Shown here in pieces: positions 40,897 through 50,329 of a DNA stretch of 64,000 nt (the stretch's first letter is position 1; every line of letters starts with the position of its first letter). The DNA lies in the NCBI GenBank assembly GCA_038524795.1, contig JBCBIJ010000001.1:62001-126000 (forward strand), in the 5' to 3' direction. The position numbers and the translations under genes are program-made. The notes under the pieces are model-generated. The model worked only from the letters and a program-made list of their open reading frames with translations, made no database searches and was not told the DNA's origin. The stretch is from CALBPI01 sp038524795 (GTDB taxonomy: Bacteria > Pseudomonadota > Gammaproteobacteria > Steroidobacterales > Woeseiaceae).

Positions 40897-41681
40897 GAGC
40901 GCACCTCCCGGCCTGTGAGGTTGCTCGAATCGTCGGGTTCGGACACGTCACGCCAAAGCAGCATGTCGCGAACGCGCGCAGAAGCACCGTCATAAAACCC
41001 GGCCGCTGGCTCGTAACCCTTGGGGTTGCGGAAGGTCCCGAACAGCATGTCGAAGACGGGCAAGTCAGCATAGTTGTAGCGATGCACCCCACGCCCGTGG
41101 TGCACGGCATGGCTTTCGGGTCGCTGCACAAAGTAACCGAGCCAACGCGGCGTGCGGATGTTCGCGTGCTGGAAAATGCCCAGGAACATCGCCACGAACA
41201 GAAACAGCGTGATGGCGTCCGCACTCAAGCCCACGCCCAGTGCCAGCGCGAGGCTGCCCATGAAGGTGAAGCCAATCATGTCGAGCGGGCTGAAGTAGAA
41301 CGCCCCGAAGGTGTCGATGCGCTCCGCGCTGTGGTGCATCTGGTGAAAGCTGCGCCAGAGCGTTGGGCTTGCGTGCATCGAGCGGTGCCAGGCGTAGAGC
41401 AGCGCGTTGTAGGCGAGCAGGCCAACGATCGCGCCCGACACGGCGCCCAGGTGGCTCAGGTCGAGAAGCTGGTATTGCGCGAGCGATGCGTCCCAGAGCA
41501 ACGGCAGATACGACGACAGAAAAAAGTAGACGGCAAACGACGTCAGGGCACGAACGTGCCAGCCACGAATGGTTGGCAGTCGGCGCGCGGGCGCAAGTGC
41601 TTCCCACAGCATGAGTGCCGAGTAGAGCGCGAGCACGCCAAGCGATATCGGGTCCAGAATCAGTTCGATGGGGGTGGGCAT
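40893..41681 (-). CDS. Sterol desaturase / fatty acid hydroxylase superfamily membrane protein
   Basis: A 262-residue di-iron membrane enzyme with at least four helices. The histidine clusters are complete: H99xxxH103 (HRSMH), H113xxHH117 (HQMHH) and H191xxHH195 (HAVHH), plus HRYNY at 200-204. These bind the two irons that activate oxygen for hydroxylation or desaturation of a lipid. AAAGGAG precedes the ATG at 41679-41681. It is divergent from the TetR regulator and coupled to the GNAT gene. The lipid substrate is unknown. Confidence 0.87.
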   Translation of the reverse strand: MPTPIELILDPISLGVLALYSALMLWEALAPARRLPTIRGWHVRALTSFAVYFFLSSYLPLLWDASLAQYQLLDLSHLGAVSGAIVGLLAYNALLYAWHRSMHASPTLWRSFHQMHHSAERIDTFGAFYFSPLDMIGFTFMGSLALALGVGLSADAITLFLFVAMFLGIFQHANIRTPRWLGYFVQRPESHAVHHGRGVHRYNYADLPVFDMLFGTFRNPKGYEPAAGFYDGASARVRDMLLWRDVSEPDDSSNLTGREVRS

Positions 41682-41903
41682 TTTGAGGCTCCTTTCCGGT
41701 CTCATGGCGGCCCGTCAAGACCGACCAGTTGGTAGGAAATATGCTAGATTTGAGCCCTGCAACGATCTAGTGGACGCGCGGTACTTTTTTTATTTTTTCT
41801 GCGTTTCCTTACTATTTTTAGTGACTTGCAAATCCATCGGCTGCCAACCTGCGACGGCGACAAGGCGTGGTCCGAAAAAAACCAGACGGTAGGTACAGTA
41901 ATC
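41682..41903. promoter_or_regulatory. Divergent intergenic region (desaturase-family / TetR)
   Basis: The 222-bp gap includes a strikingly T-rich stretch on the plus strand around 41785-41821 (TTTTTTTATTTTTT and nearby). It should be a promoter for one or both genes, but no clear palindrome for the TetR protein was found by eye. Confidence 0.35.
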
Positions 41904-42515
41904 ATGCCCACAAAAGGCGAACGCACCCGCGAATCCATCCTCTCGACGGCCGAGTCTCTGATCCTGAGCAACGGCTATTCGGGCACGTCGATCGACCAGA
42001 TCATCGGCGAATCAGGCATCACGAAAGGCGGCTTTTTCTACCACTTCGACGGCAAGAACGACCTCGCCAAGCACCTCGTCATGCGTTACCTGGAGCAGGA
42101 CGAGGTGTTCTTCAACGGACTGTTCGAACGTGCCTATGAGCTGACGGATGACCCGCTGCAACAGATGCTCATCTTCGTGAAGCTGTTGGCCGAACAGATG
42201 GCCGAGCTGCCCAGCACGCACCCGGGCTGTCTGGTGGCCACCTTCACTTATGAGTCAAACCAGCTCGACGAGAATGTCCGCGAGCTGACCGCGGACGGTG
42301 TGTTGTCCTGGCGCACCCTGTTCGCGAACCAGCTGGAAAAGGTCGTCGCCGCCTACCCCATGCGCGCGGAACAGTCTGTGGAGACGCTGGCCGATATGCT
42401 GACGGGGGTTATCGAGGGCGGCATCCTGTTGTCGCGCTGCCTGGAAAACAAGGACTTACTGCCACGCCAGCTCATGCAGTACCACGCCTACCTCAAGCTG
42501 TTATTCCAGGCTTAG
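41904..42515 (+). CDS. TetR/AcrR-family transcriptional regulator
   Basis: A 203-residue repressor. The N-terminal helix-turn-helix spans about 8-55 (TRESILSTAESLILSNGYSGTS, then ITKGGFFYHFDGKNDLAKHL). The C-terminal helical ligand domain resembles the LmrA/YxaF-type group, with GCLVATFTYES near 110. It sits divergent from the desaturase-family operon and upstream of katG on the same strand, 109 bp away. By position it most likely controls the divergent desaturase operon. The ligand is unknown. Confidence 0.87.
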   Translation: MPTKGERTRESILSTAESLILSNGYSGTSIDQIIGESGITKGGFFYHFDGKNDLAKHLVMRYLEQDEVFFNGLFERAYELTDDPLQQMLIFVKLLAEQMAELPSTHPGCLVATFTYESNQLDENVRELTADGVLSWRTLFANQLEKVVAAYPMRAEQSVETLADMLTGVIEGGILLSRCLENKDLLPRQLMQYHAYLKLLFQA

Positions 42516-42624
42516 CGCGACATTTCACTTTATCTATCGCGACCATTCAGAACATTCATTAGCGGCGCCGGCGCTGTCCGGCTACTGTTCCAGTCTCTCC
42601 ACCACATCCCAAGAGGCTTGGATC

Positions 42625-44835
42625 ATGAGTGCAAACATGGATGGCGACATCAGCAAGTGCCCGGTTGTGGGCATTCACCGACACACCGCCGCGGGCGCGC
42701 TGGCCAATGACGATTGGTGGCCGGAGCAGCTCAACCTCAAGCTGCTCGCGCAGCATTCGGAGCGCGTGAACCCGCTCGACCCGGGCTTCAACTACGCCGA
42801 GGCGTTCAAGACGCTCGACCTCGATGCCGTCAAAGCGGACCTCACGGCGCTCATGACCGACTCACAGGACTGGTGGCCAGCAGACTACGGCCATTACGGC
42901 CCGTTCTTCATCCGCATGGCCTGGCACGCTGCGGGCACCTACCGCATCACAGACGGTCGCGGCGGCGCGGGTGCCGGCCAACAGCGTTTTGCCCCGCTCA
43001 ACAGCTGGCCCGACAACGGCAACCTCGATAAAGCCCGTCGCCTGCTCTGGCCCATCAAGCAGAAGTACGGCCGCAAGCTTTCATGGTCGGACCTGCTCGT
43101 TCTGACCGGCAACGTCGCGCTCGAGTCGATGGGCTTCAAGACCTTCGGTTTTGGCGGCGGTCGCGAAGACAGCTGGGAACCGGAAGCCGACGTCTACTGG
43201 GGCCCCGAGTCTGAGTGGCTCGGAGACGCCCGTTACTCGGGCGAACGCGAGCTGGCCGACCCGCTGGGCGCCGTGCAGATGGGCCTCATCTACGTCAACC
43301 CCGAAGGCCCCAACGGCAACCCCGACCCGGCAGCTTCGGCACACGACATCCGTGACACGTTCGCACGCATGGCCATGAACGACGAAGAGACCGTCGCGCT
43401 TGTGGCCGGCGGCCACACGTTTGGCAAGGCACACGGCGCCGGCGACACGGCGCATGTGGGCGCGGAACCCGAAGGCGCACCGCTCGAAGCACAAGGCCTG
43501 GGCTGGCAGAACAGCATGGGCACCGGTAAAGGCGGTGACACCATCACGAGCGGCATCGAAGGCGCCTGGACCGAGAACCCCATCGCCTGGGACAACGGCT
43601 ATTTCGACAACCTCTTCGGCTTCGACTGGGAGCTTGTGAAGAGCCCGGCCGGCGCGCACCAGTGGGCGCCCAAGGACGGCGCCGCGTCGGACCAGATTCC
43701 TGACGCGCACGATCCCGCGACGCGCCATGCGCCCATGATGACGACGGCCGACATGGCCATGAAAGTCGACCCGGCCTACAACGCGATCTCGAAACGCTTC
43801 CACGAGAACCCCGACGAGTTCGCCGACGCCTTCGCGCGTGCCTGGTTCAAACTCATGCACCGCGACATGGGTCCGGTCGAACGCTACCTGGGCCCCGAAG
43901 TGCCCAGCGAAGAACTGCTTTGGCAGGACCCGGTGCCCGCCGTCGACCACGCGATCGTGAACGATGCGGACTTAGCCCAGCTCAAACAGAAAATCGCCGA
44001 CACGGGGCTTTCGGTATCCGAACTCGTGCGCACGGCCTGGGCGTCGGCTGCGAGCTACCGCGACTCCGACAAGCGCGGCGGTGCCAACGGTGCCCGCGTG
44101 GCACTGGCGCCCGCGAAGGACTGGGCGGTCAACACGCCCGACGAACTGTCCCGCGTACTGGGTCAGCTCAAGTCGGTGCAGGCCGCGTTCAATGACGCGC
44201 AGTCGGGCGACAAGCGCGTCTCGCTGGCCGACCTTATCGTGCTGGGCGGCGGCGTCGGTATCGAGCAGGCGGCAAAAGCCGCGGGCCACGACATCGACGT
44301 GCCGTTCACGCCGGGTCGCACCGACGCGACGCAGGATCAGACAGACGTCGACTCCTACGCCGTACTTGAGCTGCGCCAGGACGGCTTCCGTAACTACGAA
44401 GCCGAGAACGCCGCGATGCCCGCCGAAGAAGCGCTCGTCGACAAAGCACAGCTGCTCACATTGACGGCACCCGAGATGACGGTGCTGGTCGGTGGGCTGC
44501 GCGTACTCGACGCCAACGCCGGCGGCGCCAGCGAGGGCGTGCTCACGGATCGCCCGGGCACACTCACGAACGACTTCTTCGTGAACCTGCTCGACATGGC
44601 CACGCAGTGGCAGCCCGTCGACGAGAACCGTAAGGCCTTCATCGGCACAGACCGCGAAACGGGCAAGCTCAAGTGGCGCGGCTCGCGCGTCGACCTCGTG
44701 TTCGGCTCACACTCCCAGCTGCGCGCCTTCGCCGAGGTCTACGCCGAGTCGGACGCCGAAGAGAAATTCGTGCACGACTTTGTCGCCACCTGGGTCAAGG
44801 TCATGGAGCTCGATCGTTTCGACATCGACGCCTGA
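42625..44835 (+). CDS. katG: Bifunctional catalase-peroxidase KatG
   Basis: A 736-residue catalase-peroxidase with both tandem domains. Distal Arg97, Trp100 and His101, proximal His264 and the Met249-Tyr223-Trp100 adduct residues are all present (RMAWHAAG, LIYVNPEGPNG, RMAMND, GGHTFGKAHG). It removes hydrogen peroxide by catalase and peroxidase routes. An intrinsic terminator follows at 44861-44884. AAGAGG precedes the ATG. No OxyR box was recognised upstream. Confidence 0.97.
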   Translation: MSANMDGDISKCPVVGIHRHTAAGALANDDWWPEQLNLKLLAQHSERVNPLDPGFNYAEAFKTLDLDAVKADLTALMTDSQDWWPADYGHYGPFFIRMAWHAAGTYRITDGRGGAGAGQQRFAPLNSWPDNGNLDKARRLLWPIKQKYGRKLSWSDLLVLTGNVALESMGFKTFGFGGGREDSWEPEADVYWGPESEWLGDARYSGERELADPLGAVQMGLIYVNPEGPNGNPDPAASAHDIRDTFARMAMNDEETVALVAGGHTFGKAHGAGDTAHVGAEPEGAPLEAQGLGWQNSMGTGKGGDTITSGIEGAWTENPIAWDNGYFDNLFGFDWELVKSPAGAHQWAPKDGAASDQIPDAHDPATRHAPMMTTADMAMKVDPAYNAISKRFHENPDEFADAFARAWFKLMHRDMGPVERYLGPEVPSEELLWQDPVPAVDHAIVNDADLAQLKQKIADTGLSVSELVRTAWASAASYRDSDKRGGANGARVALAPAKDWAVNTPDELSRVLGQLKSVQAAFNDAQSGDKRVSLADLIVLGGGVGIEQAAKAAGHDIDVPFTPGRTDATQDQTDVDSYAVLELRQDGFRNYEAENAAMPAEEALVDKAQLLTLTAPEMTVLVGGLRVLDANAGGASEGVLTDRPGTLTNDFFVNLLDMATQWQPVDENRKAFIGTDRETGKLKWRGSRVDLVFGSHSQLRAFAEVYAESDAEEKFVHDFVATWVKVMELDRFDIDA

Positions 44836-44860
44836 GCGGACAACCACACCCCAACGAAAA

Positions 44861-44884
44861 GGGCCCCAACCGGGGCCCTTTTTT
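44861..44884. terminator. Intrinsic terminator after katG (probably bidirectional)
   Basis: GGGCCCC-AACC-GGGGCCC followed by six T on the plus strand, with AAAA before it. It lies between the ends of katG and the convergent amidohydrolase and overlaps the latter's stop codon. Confidence 0.9.
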
Positions 44885-46295
44885 ATGCTTCGAGGCTCAA
44901 GAACTCTCGCCGCGTCTTCGGCCCAAACGTCAGATGATGCGGATCGCGCCGATCCGCGTAATTGTCGCGGCGCTGGGCCACCACGTCGTTGGCCATCACC
45001 GCCCTGACTTCCTCAAGCGGCAGGGGGTAAGGCTTGAGCGCATTCAATCCAAAGATCTTCTTGCGCAGGCCGGGCGTCATCTCGGCGTAACCGTTCTGCT
45101 CGCGCACGTCCTTGTCGATCTGGAAGCTGCGAAACGCCTGAATCTGATCCTGCGGTGAGCCGTACCAGATCGAATCCGTACCCCAGAGCACGTTGTTCTC
45201 GCCGAGGTGCTTCACGAGTTTGCCCATGGTGTGTGCCGCACTATCAAGGTCACGCGTGAGGCCGCGCCAGGTGCTGCCCAGCTCGGCAAACACATTGGAG
45301 TTGTGACCGAGCCCCGCCTTCTCGACGCTGGCGATCAAACCATCAATGCCCTCATTGCGATTGCGGTCGTAAGGCCCCTCCGCCTGATTCGGTACCCAGC
45401 CCGAGTGATAGATCAAGAAATTCACATCCGGGTACATCTTGGCGACCGGCCCGATGTCCGTGCAGAGCGAGTGCTCGTAGCTGCGCCGCCCGAAGGGAAT
45501 GCCCTTGTGAATGCAGATGTTCTTCACGCCAAGCTTGCGCGCTTTTTCGATGAACGCGAGCCCGACGTCGTCCGTCAGGTAGAAGCCTTTGCCGTCCGGA
45601 CCCCACTGCGTATAGGTCTTCCAGGCTGAGACACCGTACTTCTCGGCCAGCTCGTCCATCGCGTCGAGGTCGCCTTCCTGGTTCGGGTTCACGCGCCCGT
45701 GCACGAGCAGCCGGTGCGTGCCGTCGAGCTCGTCGACAATCTGTTGCGTGGCGCGCGCCTCTTCTGCCGTGAGCGGTTCGTTGTCGCGCCGTGATGGCAC
45801 AAACGACAGCACCATCATGTCCGTGTCGGCGTCGAGGAAGACGTCTTTGACGAAATCATCGGCGCCCAGGCAGCGCATGTAATCGCGGTTCACATAGTCG
45901 TGCTTACTGCAATCCGCCTTGCGGGCCGCGGCAACGCTGGGCGGTACGTAGTGGCCCTGCACGTCGAAGATGAACTCCTGCTTGCCCAGGGCGTCATCGG
46001 CCGCGACGTTGTCGAGACCGCTCTCGCGTGCGAGCTCGAAGTAACCTGCACGCTTGCCGGCCTTGGCGTTGGCATCGTTGATGGCGAGTAGCGTTGTGGC
46101 GGCACCTGCCGCACTGATCAGAAAGTCGCGGCGGTGCAGCCCCGTACGTTTGGCGTTCGCTGTCGCGGCTTCCTGCGCGAGGTCGTTCGCATACTCATTG
46201 CGTGGCTCGAGCGGAATCGGCGCGTACTCGGCATTACTCGTCGAGTCGAGCTTGATGGGAAGGCGGCGGCCTTCGGGGTCAAAGCGGTAGGTCAT
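44883..46295 (-). CDS. Amidohydrolase-family protein with Tat-type motif
   Basis: A 470-residue TIM-barrel amidohydrolase_2-like protein. A twin-arginine motif HRRDFL (54-59) precedes a hydrophobic stretch (60-75), but it lies after an unusually long 50-residue N-region. The first metal motif is weak: FDVQGHYVPP instead of DxHxH. Later blocks GVKNICIHKGIP, FLIYHSGWVP, VFAELGSTW and LWGTDSIWYGSP match the family. Start ATG at 46293-46295 with GAAGGGGG. Convergent with katG across a terminator. Probably a periplasmic hydrolase or decarboxylase; the substrate is unknown. Confidence 0.82.
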   Translation of the reverse strand: MTYRFDPEGRRLPIKLDSTSNAEYAPIPLEPRNEYANDLAQEAATANAKRTGLHRRDFLISAAGAATTLLAINDANAKAGKRAGYFELARESGLDNVAADDALGKQEFIFDVQGHYVPPSVAAARKADCSKHDYVNRDYMRCLGADDFVKDVFLDADTDMMVLSFVPSRRDNEPLTAEEARATQQIVDELDGTHRLLVHGRVNPNQEGDLDAMDELAEKYGVSAWKTYTQWGPDGKGFYLTDDVGLAFIEKARKLGVKNICIHKGIPFGRRSYEHSLCTDIGPVAKMYPDVNFLIYHSGWVPNQAEGPYDRNRNEGIDGLIASVEKAGLGHNSNVFAELGSTWRGLTRDLDSAAHTMGKLVKHLGENNVLWGTDSIWYGSPQDQIQAFRSFQIDKDVREQNGYAEMTPGLRKKIFGLNALKPYPLPLEEVRAVMANDVVAQRRDNYADRRDPHHLTFGPKTRREFLSLEA

Positions 46296-46394
46296 GCGGT
46301 CCCCCTTCGCAGTCCATTCCGTCGAGACCAGTGTGGACCGCGAGGCCGTAACTGTCACCTGCGCGCGCAAGTCTTTGAAAGCTCGATGCGACGG

Positions 46395-46420
46395 CCCGGA
46401 TTTCGCGACTTGAATCCGGG
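46395..46420. other. Hairpin upstream of a small lipoprotein gene
   Basis: CCCGGATT-N10-AATCCGGG is a perfect 8-bp stem 55 bp upstream of the lipoprotein start. It has no T-run; a 5' leader structure or operator is possible. Confidence 0.35.
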
Positions 46421-46475
46421 TGTGTACCTACGCGAGCATGCGCGCACGCCGATGAACGTACTTGAAGGAGTCCCC

Positions 46476-46937
46476 ATGTTTCGCGTCTGTACGGCACTGG
46501 CCGCTACCAGCCTGCTCTCGGGCTGCGTCATCTCAGCCAACGAGGGTTACACGGACTACGACCGCATCGTCTCGGTCGACCGCGCCGACCTGATCGTCCG
46601 CGTCTCTGGTCAGTCTGGCGACGTGCAACCGGGCGAACGTGCCACGGCGATGGCGCGCTGCCCCGTGGGTTACGTCGCTTTGGGCGGTGGCCATGGCTTT
46701 ACGACGTCCGAAGCCGTGGCCGACGACGACGTTGACTTCTACCTTTGGCGCAGCCTGCCTTGGCGTGTGCCAGGCTCACGCGGCACCTACGACACCTGGC
46801 GCGCAGACGGCGTACTCGATGCCGACGTCAGCAGCTGGCGGCTTGTCGTCACGGCGACCTGCTCACGCTGGCAGCCCGACGAGTCTGACGTCGATGCACG
46901 TGACATCCCGCTGCCAGATCTCGCCATCAAGCGCTAG
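46476..46937 (+). CDS. Small lipoprotein of unknown function
   Basis: A 153-residue lipoprotein with lipobox LLSGC (Cys17). The mature part has two further cysteines (in MARCPVGY and VTATCSRW), a glycine-rich ALGGGHGFTT and a C-terminal acidic tail. It resembles small exported beta proteins but no family is recognised. AAGGAG precedes the ATG at 46476. Its stop abuts the stop of the convergent NAD(P)-binding protein directly (0 bp between). Confidence 0.7.
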   Translation: MFRVCTALAATSLLSGCVISANEGYTDYDRIVSVDRADLIVRVSGQSGDVQPGERATAMARCPVGYVALGGGHGFTTSEAVADDDVDFYLWRSLPWRVPGSRGTYDTWRADGVLDADVSSWRLVVTATCSRWQPDESDVDARDIPLPDLAIKR

Positions 46938-47861
46938 TCAGCTCGCTGTCTTTATGGACGTCGCCGGCGCGATCACACGTCGGGGCGCGCGGCCGAGCAG
47001 CTCGGGCAAGCGATTCGGCGTCGGCACGTTGTCCTTGCGGAGCAGCTCCCAGTGCCCGAAGGAAAACGGGGAGAAGTGCAGCACGTCGCAAAGGTGGGCA
47101 CCCAAGCGGGCCAGCAGGCCAGGAATCGGTATCCCGAGTGCGCGCCCCGTGCTTTGTAGCGCACGCAGCCCCCGTATGTAGTCCTTGAAGCGGTGCGCGT
47201 CGGTACCGCCAAGCTCGAAGACCCTCGACTGCGACAGGTCCAGCGCGTCGGCCGCTGCAGTCGACAGGCGCATGAGCGCTTCACCGATATCGTGCGCGCA
47301 GCACGCTGCAATTAGGCCCCGTGCATCGGCGGGTACCGCAAAGACAGGCAACCGCGCCACACCGCGTAGCCAGGCCGCCCCGAAGCCGCCCTCGCCATCC
47401 AGCAGCGACGGCCGCACGAGCATCCAGTCGCCGCCCGCGTCTTGCACCGCCTGCTCACCGCGGCGCTTGCTTGTCAGAAAACGACTGCGGTGCGGGTGTT
47501 CGAGCCCAAGCGCCGACACGTGCACAAACCGCGTGTCCGCCTCGGCGCAGGCGCGCGCAATGGCGGCAGGCGCCTCGTGGTGCACACGTTCGTAGGTCTC
47601 GTGCCCGCGTTGGCGCAGGATGCCCACGCAATTGAGGAGGGTGTCGAAATCGGCTGCCACCGATTGCCAGTCGCTGGCCGCCGTCATGCGATCGAGCTGC
47701 ACGGCGAGCTCTGACACGCGGTCGTCGCGCGCGCGGGGGTGTCGCGTGCCAATGGTGACATCAATGCCTGCACCCACGAGCGCAGCCACGGCATGCCGCC
47801 CGATAAATCCATTTCCACCGAGAACAAGGACGCGACGTTTCACTGCCTTCGATTTTGTCAC
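46938..47861 (-). CDS. NDUFA9-like NAD(P)-binding SDR protein
   Basis: A 307-residue atypical SDR. The dinucleotide motif VLGGNGFIG (13-21) is clear, followed by a DxxD-type strand (QLDRMTAASDW) and NCVGIL. The active-site Tyr is not obvious; HVSALGLEHPHRSRFLTSKRRGE is in its place and keeps SK. It resembles complex I NDUFA9-like and UDP-sugar-epimerase-like proteins. The ATG at 47859-47861 is inside the Pho box array that serves the divergent phosphatase, so PhoB could repress or share this promoter. The role is unknown. Confidence 0.8.
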   Translation of the reverse strand: MTKSKAVKRRVLVLGGNGFIGRHAVAALVGAGIDVTIGTRHPRARDDRVSELAVQLDRMTAASDWQSVAADFDTLLNCVGILRQRGHETYERVHHEAPAAIARACAEADTRFVHVSALGLEHPHRSRFLTSKRRGEQAVQDAGGDWMLVRPSLLDGEGGFGAAWLRGVARLPVFAVPADARGLIAACCAHDIGEALMRLSTAAADALDLSQSRVFELGGTDAHRFKDYIRGLRALQSTGRALGIPIPGLLARLGAHLCDVLHFSPFSFGHWELLRKDNVPTPNRLPELLGRAPRRVIAPATSIKTAS

Positions 47862-47921
47862 AAACCAGTAACCGCCTCGTCACCTTTGGGTCACGCCGGG
47901 TTCACATAAGCCACCTATCGT
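47855..47921 (+). promoter_or_regulatory. Phased array of five PhoB-type half-sites with -10 box
   Basis: Half-sites TTGTCAC (47855), CAGTAAC (47866), TCGTCAC (47877), GGGTCAC (47888) and GGTTCAC (47899) recur exactly every 11 bp with 4-bp spacers, the layout of the Pho box (CTGTCAT repeats). A -10-like TATCGT (47916-47921) starts 10 bp after the last half-site, as in PhoB-dependent promoters. The array lies 163-213 bp upstream of the phosphatase start, leaving a long leader. Confidence 0.75.
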
Positions 47922-48067
47922 TTACCGCTCGCGCAAGAGCGCGTGGGAATCCTCAACGACCGATCCGTGTACGGGCTGCGAAATATCGCCTTCGCCGCCT
48001 GCGGCCTCGTTCGGCCCGGGGAAATGGGAAATCACTAGTGAGTTTTGAATCAGGGGAGCCTTTATCC

Positions 48068-50128
48068 ATGGCAGACGGAAACTTTCCGGTCGACCTGCAG
48101 GACGACTCGTCCGAGGACGTGTCGACCAACCCGACCAGCAACATCACCTTCCAGGACGTCGTCAAAAAACAGCTGTCTCGCCGCAGCGTCGTCAAAGGGT
48201 CGCTCGCAGCGGCTGGCGCGACGTTCCTGGCGCCAGCGGCCGGCTACGCACGCGGCAGAGAGGCCATTCGCCGCGCGCCAGCCGCAGAGCCGCAAGCATT
48301 GCTTGGCTTCACGCCGCTGTCGATCGAAGCCGCTACGGCCGAACAGGGCCGCACGGTCACGATTTCGCCCGACTATGAGTACCAGGTGCTCATTCCCTGG
48401 GGCACGCCCATCGATCCCAACTCGAACATCGCCGAGTACGCGGGTGACCCAAACACGCGCCCCACGGCCGCCGAGCAGGAACAGATGATCGGCATTGGCC
48501 ACGACGGCATGTGGTTTTACCCGATGAACCTGCCGAGCATCCTGATGCTTGAGCAGCGCAAGGGCCTGGAACTGCCGGGCAGCCTGCGCAGCCGCATTCT
48601 CAACAGCCGTGAAGGCATGATCTGCATCAACCATGAGTTCGGCCGCAACTCGCATGTGCTCGGCAAATCGTTCCCCGAGACACTCGAAGACGTGCGTCTG
48701 TCGCAGGCGGCGCACGGCGTGTCGGTCGTCGCGGTCGCCGAGTCGGGCCGCTTTGGCCCCGGCGAATGGAACGTCGTGTCTAACCCGAACAGCCGCCGAA
48801 TCACGGTCAACACGGAAGTCGACGTCTCCGGTCCGGTCGCGGGCAGCCCGCTGCTCGGCAACAGCGCCGGCAACCTACCCGCCGGCACCGTCAACAACTG
48901 CGGATCAGGCGCCACGCTTTGGGGCACCTATCTGACCTGCGAAGAGAACTTCAACGGCTACTTCGGCTCGACGACTGGCGACACCTCGGGTTTCAACGAC
49001 CTGCAGGCGGCCGCCTACGCACGTTACGGCTTCAGCGAAAACGGTTTTGGTTACGGCTGGCACCTGTTCGACGAACGTTTCGACATCGCCAACTCCAAGT
49101 TTGCCAACGAGTCGAACCGCTTCGGCTGGTGTGTCGAAATCGACCCGTTCGACGGCACCAAAAAACCCGTCAAGCGCACCGCACTGGGCCGCTTCAAGCA
49201 CGAAGCCTGCGCGTTCACGGAACTCGCGGACGGCCGCGTTGCGGTCTTCATGGGCGATGATCAGCGTGGCGACTACTGCTACAAGTATGAGTCCAACCAG
49301 CCCTGGCGAGACGTCATCGCGGCAGGCCTGAGTCCGCTCGACGACGGCAAGCTCTATGTCGCCAGGTTTGGTGCGGGCCCCGAAGGTGAGGGCACGGGTG
49401 AGTGGATCGAACTGACCGCCTCAAACCCCGACATCGCTGCCGCGGGTCTCGATACGCAAGACAAGGTGCTGGTGTACGCACGCATGGCGGCCGACGTGGT
49501 TGGCGCCACGAAAATGGACCGCCCGGAATGGTCGACCATCGGCAAGGACGGCGAAGTCTACTGGACGTTGACCAACAACGACCGCAAGGACGACGGCCAG
49601 GGCGCGATCTCGGACGTCAACCCGATCTTCGAAAACTCCGACGGTTACATCATCAAGACGACCGACACGAGTGCCACGACCTTCGAGTGGAACATGTTCC
49701 TGATCTCGCGCAACACGCGCCCCGAGGACCCGGGCGCCGACACCAGCGACGTACCCTACGCTCAGTACGAGGCGCCGGCAGATGGCGGTGAGAACGTGTT
49801 CACGGATCCGGATGCGGCCTGGGCCGATCCGTTTGGTCGCCTGTTCATCGGCACGGATGGCGGTCAGCCCTCGGGTCTGCAGGACCAGATGGTCGTCATC
49901 GACACGGCAACGGGAGAGTACAAGCGGCTGCTCATGGGCGTGGCCAGCGACGAAATCACGGGCGCCGCACCGACGCCCAACTACAAGACGCTGTTCACCA
50001 ACACACAGCACCCGGGTAACGGTTCGCCGTCATCGACGAACTTTCCGGCGCCGTTCGACGGTGTGACGATTCCGCGTGACTGCACGATCGTCATTCGCCA
50101 CAAACGCGGCGGTGTCGTCGGATCCTGA
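48068..50128 (+). CDS. phoX: PhoX-family (DUF839) alkaline phosphatase
   Basis: A 686-residue Tat-exported phosphatase. The twin-arginine motif SRRSVVK (37-43) is followed by a hydrophobic stretch and the cut near GYARG. Blocks GMICINHEFGRN, ATLWGTYLTCEENFNGYFG, RFKHEACAFTELADGRVAVFMGDDQRGDYCYKY and KMDRPEW match the calcium-iron phosphatase PhoX. It would release phosphate from phosphoesters in the periplasm. Start ATG at 48068 with GGGGAG. A Pho box array upstream and a terminator at 50152-50177 mark a single-gene Pho regulon unit. Confidence 0.92.
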   Translation: MADGNFPVDLQDDSSEDVSTNPTSNITFQDVVKKQLSRRSVVKGSLAAAGATFLAPAAGYARGREAIRRAPAAEPQALLGFTPLSIEAATAEQGRTVTISPDYEYQVLIPWGTPIDPNSNIAEYAGDPNTRPTAAEQEQMIGIGHDGMWFYPMNLPSILMLEQRKGLELPGSLRSRILNSREGMICINHEFGRNSHVLGKSFPETLEDVRLSQAAHGVSVVAVAESGRFGPGEWNVVSNPNSRRITVNTEVDVSGPVAGSPLLGNSAGNLPAGTVNNCGSGATLWGTYLTCEENFNGYFGSTTGDTSGFNDLQAAAYARYGFSENGFGYGWHLFDERFDIANSKFANESNRFGWCVEIDPFDGTKKPVKRTALGRFKHEACAFTELADGRVAVFMGDDQRGDYCYKYESNQPWRDVIAAGLSPLDDGKLYVARFGAGPEGEGTGEWIELTASNPDIAAAGLDTQDKVLVYARMAADVVGATKMDRPEWSTIGKDGEVYWTLTNNDRKDDGQGAISDVNPIFENSDGYIIKTTDTSATTFEWNMFLISRNTRPEDPGADTSDVPYAQYEAPADGGENVFTDPDAAWADPFGRLFIGTDGGQPSGLQDQMVVIDTATGEYKRLLMGVASDEITGAAPTPNYKTLFTNTQHPGNGSPSSTNFPAPFDGVTIPRDCTIVIRHKRGGVVGS

Positions 50129-50151
50129 GCCGGCAGCACCTTGCAGACGAG

Positions 50152-50177
50152 AAAGGGCCCCACACGGGGCCCTTTTT
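50152..50177 (+). terminator. Intrinsic terminator after phoX
   Basis: AAAGGGCCCC-ACAC-GGGGCCCTTT followed by further T. The core stem is the same as at katG (44861-44884). The rest of 50178-50329 holds no recognised feature. Confidence 0.9.
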
Positions 50178-50329
50178 CTTGCGGCCATGCAGGCGCGCCT
50201 GCCGATCCGATCGGCTACGATGCGTGTCTGAGGATTCTGGCGACACGCTTGGCCATCGCGATGATGGCCGGGCCAATGACGGCGTCGTCCAGGCCGTTGA
50301 ATTCGTTCTGACTGTTGAGGCGGAATAGC

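Noticed and set aside
50215..50329. Possible end of a broken minus-strand gene before the secreted protein
   Set aside because: A short frame ending GPAIIAMAKRVARIL looks helical but extends only into the antisense of the next gene; no family match can be supported.
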